Of a stretch of DNA of 5,514 bases, positions 5,422 to 5,514 are shown in pieces (the first letter of the stretch is position 1; each line of letters begins with the position of its first letter). The notes beneath the pieces were generated by a model. It searched no databases and was not told where the DNA came from. It saw only the letters and a program-made list of their open reading frames with translations. Made by a program: the position numbers and the translations under genes. Source of the stretch: Deltaproteobacteria bacterium (lineage in GTDB: Bacteria > Desulfobacterota > Desulfobacteria > Desulfobacterales > ETH-SRB1); assembly GCA_019309665.1 (NCBI GenBank), contig JAFDFV010000148.1:1-5514 (forward strand). The letters run 5' to 3'.

Positions 5422-5514
5422 TTATAATAAGTTAGGGCGCCATTTTCCTATCTTTTTATAAATACAGCACAATAATGTCCTATCGGTTCTATTCACTGCA
5501 AAAGAACTTTCCGA
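5422..5514 (-). CDS. Possible 3' end of a reverse-strand frame running off the window edge
   Basis: Reading leftward from the edge, 30 codons are open (SESSFAVNRTDRTLLCCIYK then KIGKWRPNLL) before TAA at 5424-5422. A frame this short is expected by chance, and I do not recognise the product. It is listed because the window cuts it off, so its true length is unknown, and because a convergent gene here would fit the lack of + strand genes after topA. Confidence 0.15.
   Translation of the reverse strand, partial: SESSFAVNRTDRTLLCCIYKKIGKWRPNLL

Larger units (their letters stand above)
4970..5514. other. Region of about 545 bp without a supported gene
   Basis: No frame on either strand shows a recognisable protein with a proper start. 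No clear rho-independent terminator follows topA; the first 60 bp contain no GC stem with a U-run. The part at 4990-5060 is richer in G and C than the rest, with CCGGCC and CGCACCTTCGCGCC, and the distal part is strongly AT-rich. The open + frame from a TTG at 5011 (90 codons) has no ribosome binding site and an arbitrary-looking product rich in Cys, His, Phe and Lys. A decayed reverse frame, a nested palindrome and an edge frame are listed separately. Confidence 0.6.

Noticed and set aside
5350..5427. 25-codon ORF MENHINVENPKAAFASNF...
   Set aside because: It is very short, has no clear ribosome binding site and covers the nested palindrome, so it is better explained as chance.

Overview
The window reads as a chromosomal housekeeping block from an AT-rich Gram-negative bacterium. 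Everything recognisable lies on the + strand, in the order secD (C-terminal end only) - secF (disrupted) - dprA - topA, followed by about 545 bp with no convincing gene. Desulfobacterota (the former Deltaproteobacteria, perhaps Desulfobacterales) is my best guess. The guess rests on the SecF form with a long extra membrane stretch, the dprA-topA pairing and the style of the intergenic repeats; nothing in the window proves it.

Region by region: 1-115 is the end of SecD. Positions 116-314 hold an unusual inverted-repeat region: arms of a 7-bp tandem repeat enclose an 82-bp palindromic segment with 9-bp terminal inverted repeats and an exact 9-bp direct duplication at its borders, the hallmark of a MITE-like insertion. 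secF starts at 315 with a good ribosome binding site but stops after 35 codons. The rest of SecF continues in another reading frame, and the conserved periplasmic GxDFxGGT-type segment is missing at the junction, so the gene carries a small deletion with a frameshift, or an assembly error. dprA follows with almost no gap and is probably translationally coupled to secF. Positions 2437-2704, between dprA and topA, hold a second inverted pair of short tandem repeats (9-10-bp units) around a spacer of about 106 bp. topA (2705-4969) is intact, with a Toprim domain, the catalytic tyrosine and four C-terminal four-cysteine zinc ribbons. Positions 4970-5514 contain no supported gene, only a decayed-looking reverse-strand frame, a nested palindrome and a short reverse-strand frame running off the window edge.

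Functionally, SecD and SecF form the proton-driven accessory complex of the Sec translocon. DprA protects incoming single-stranded DNA and loads RecA. TopA relaxes negative supercoils. The genes are probably together through operon conservation rather than a shared pathway. The most noteworthy points are the broken secF, the extra membrane hairpin encoded within it, and the two structured intergenic repeat elements.
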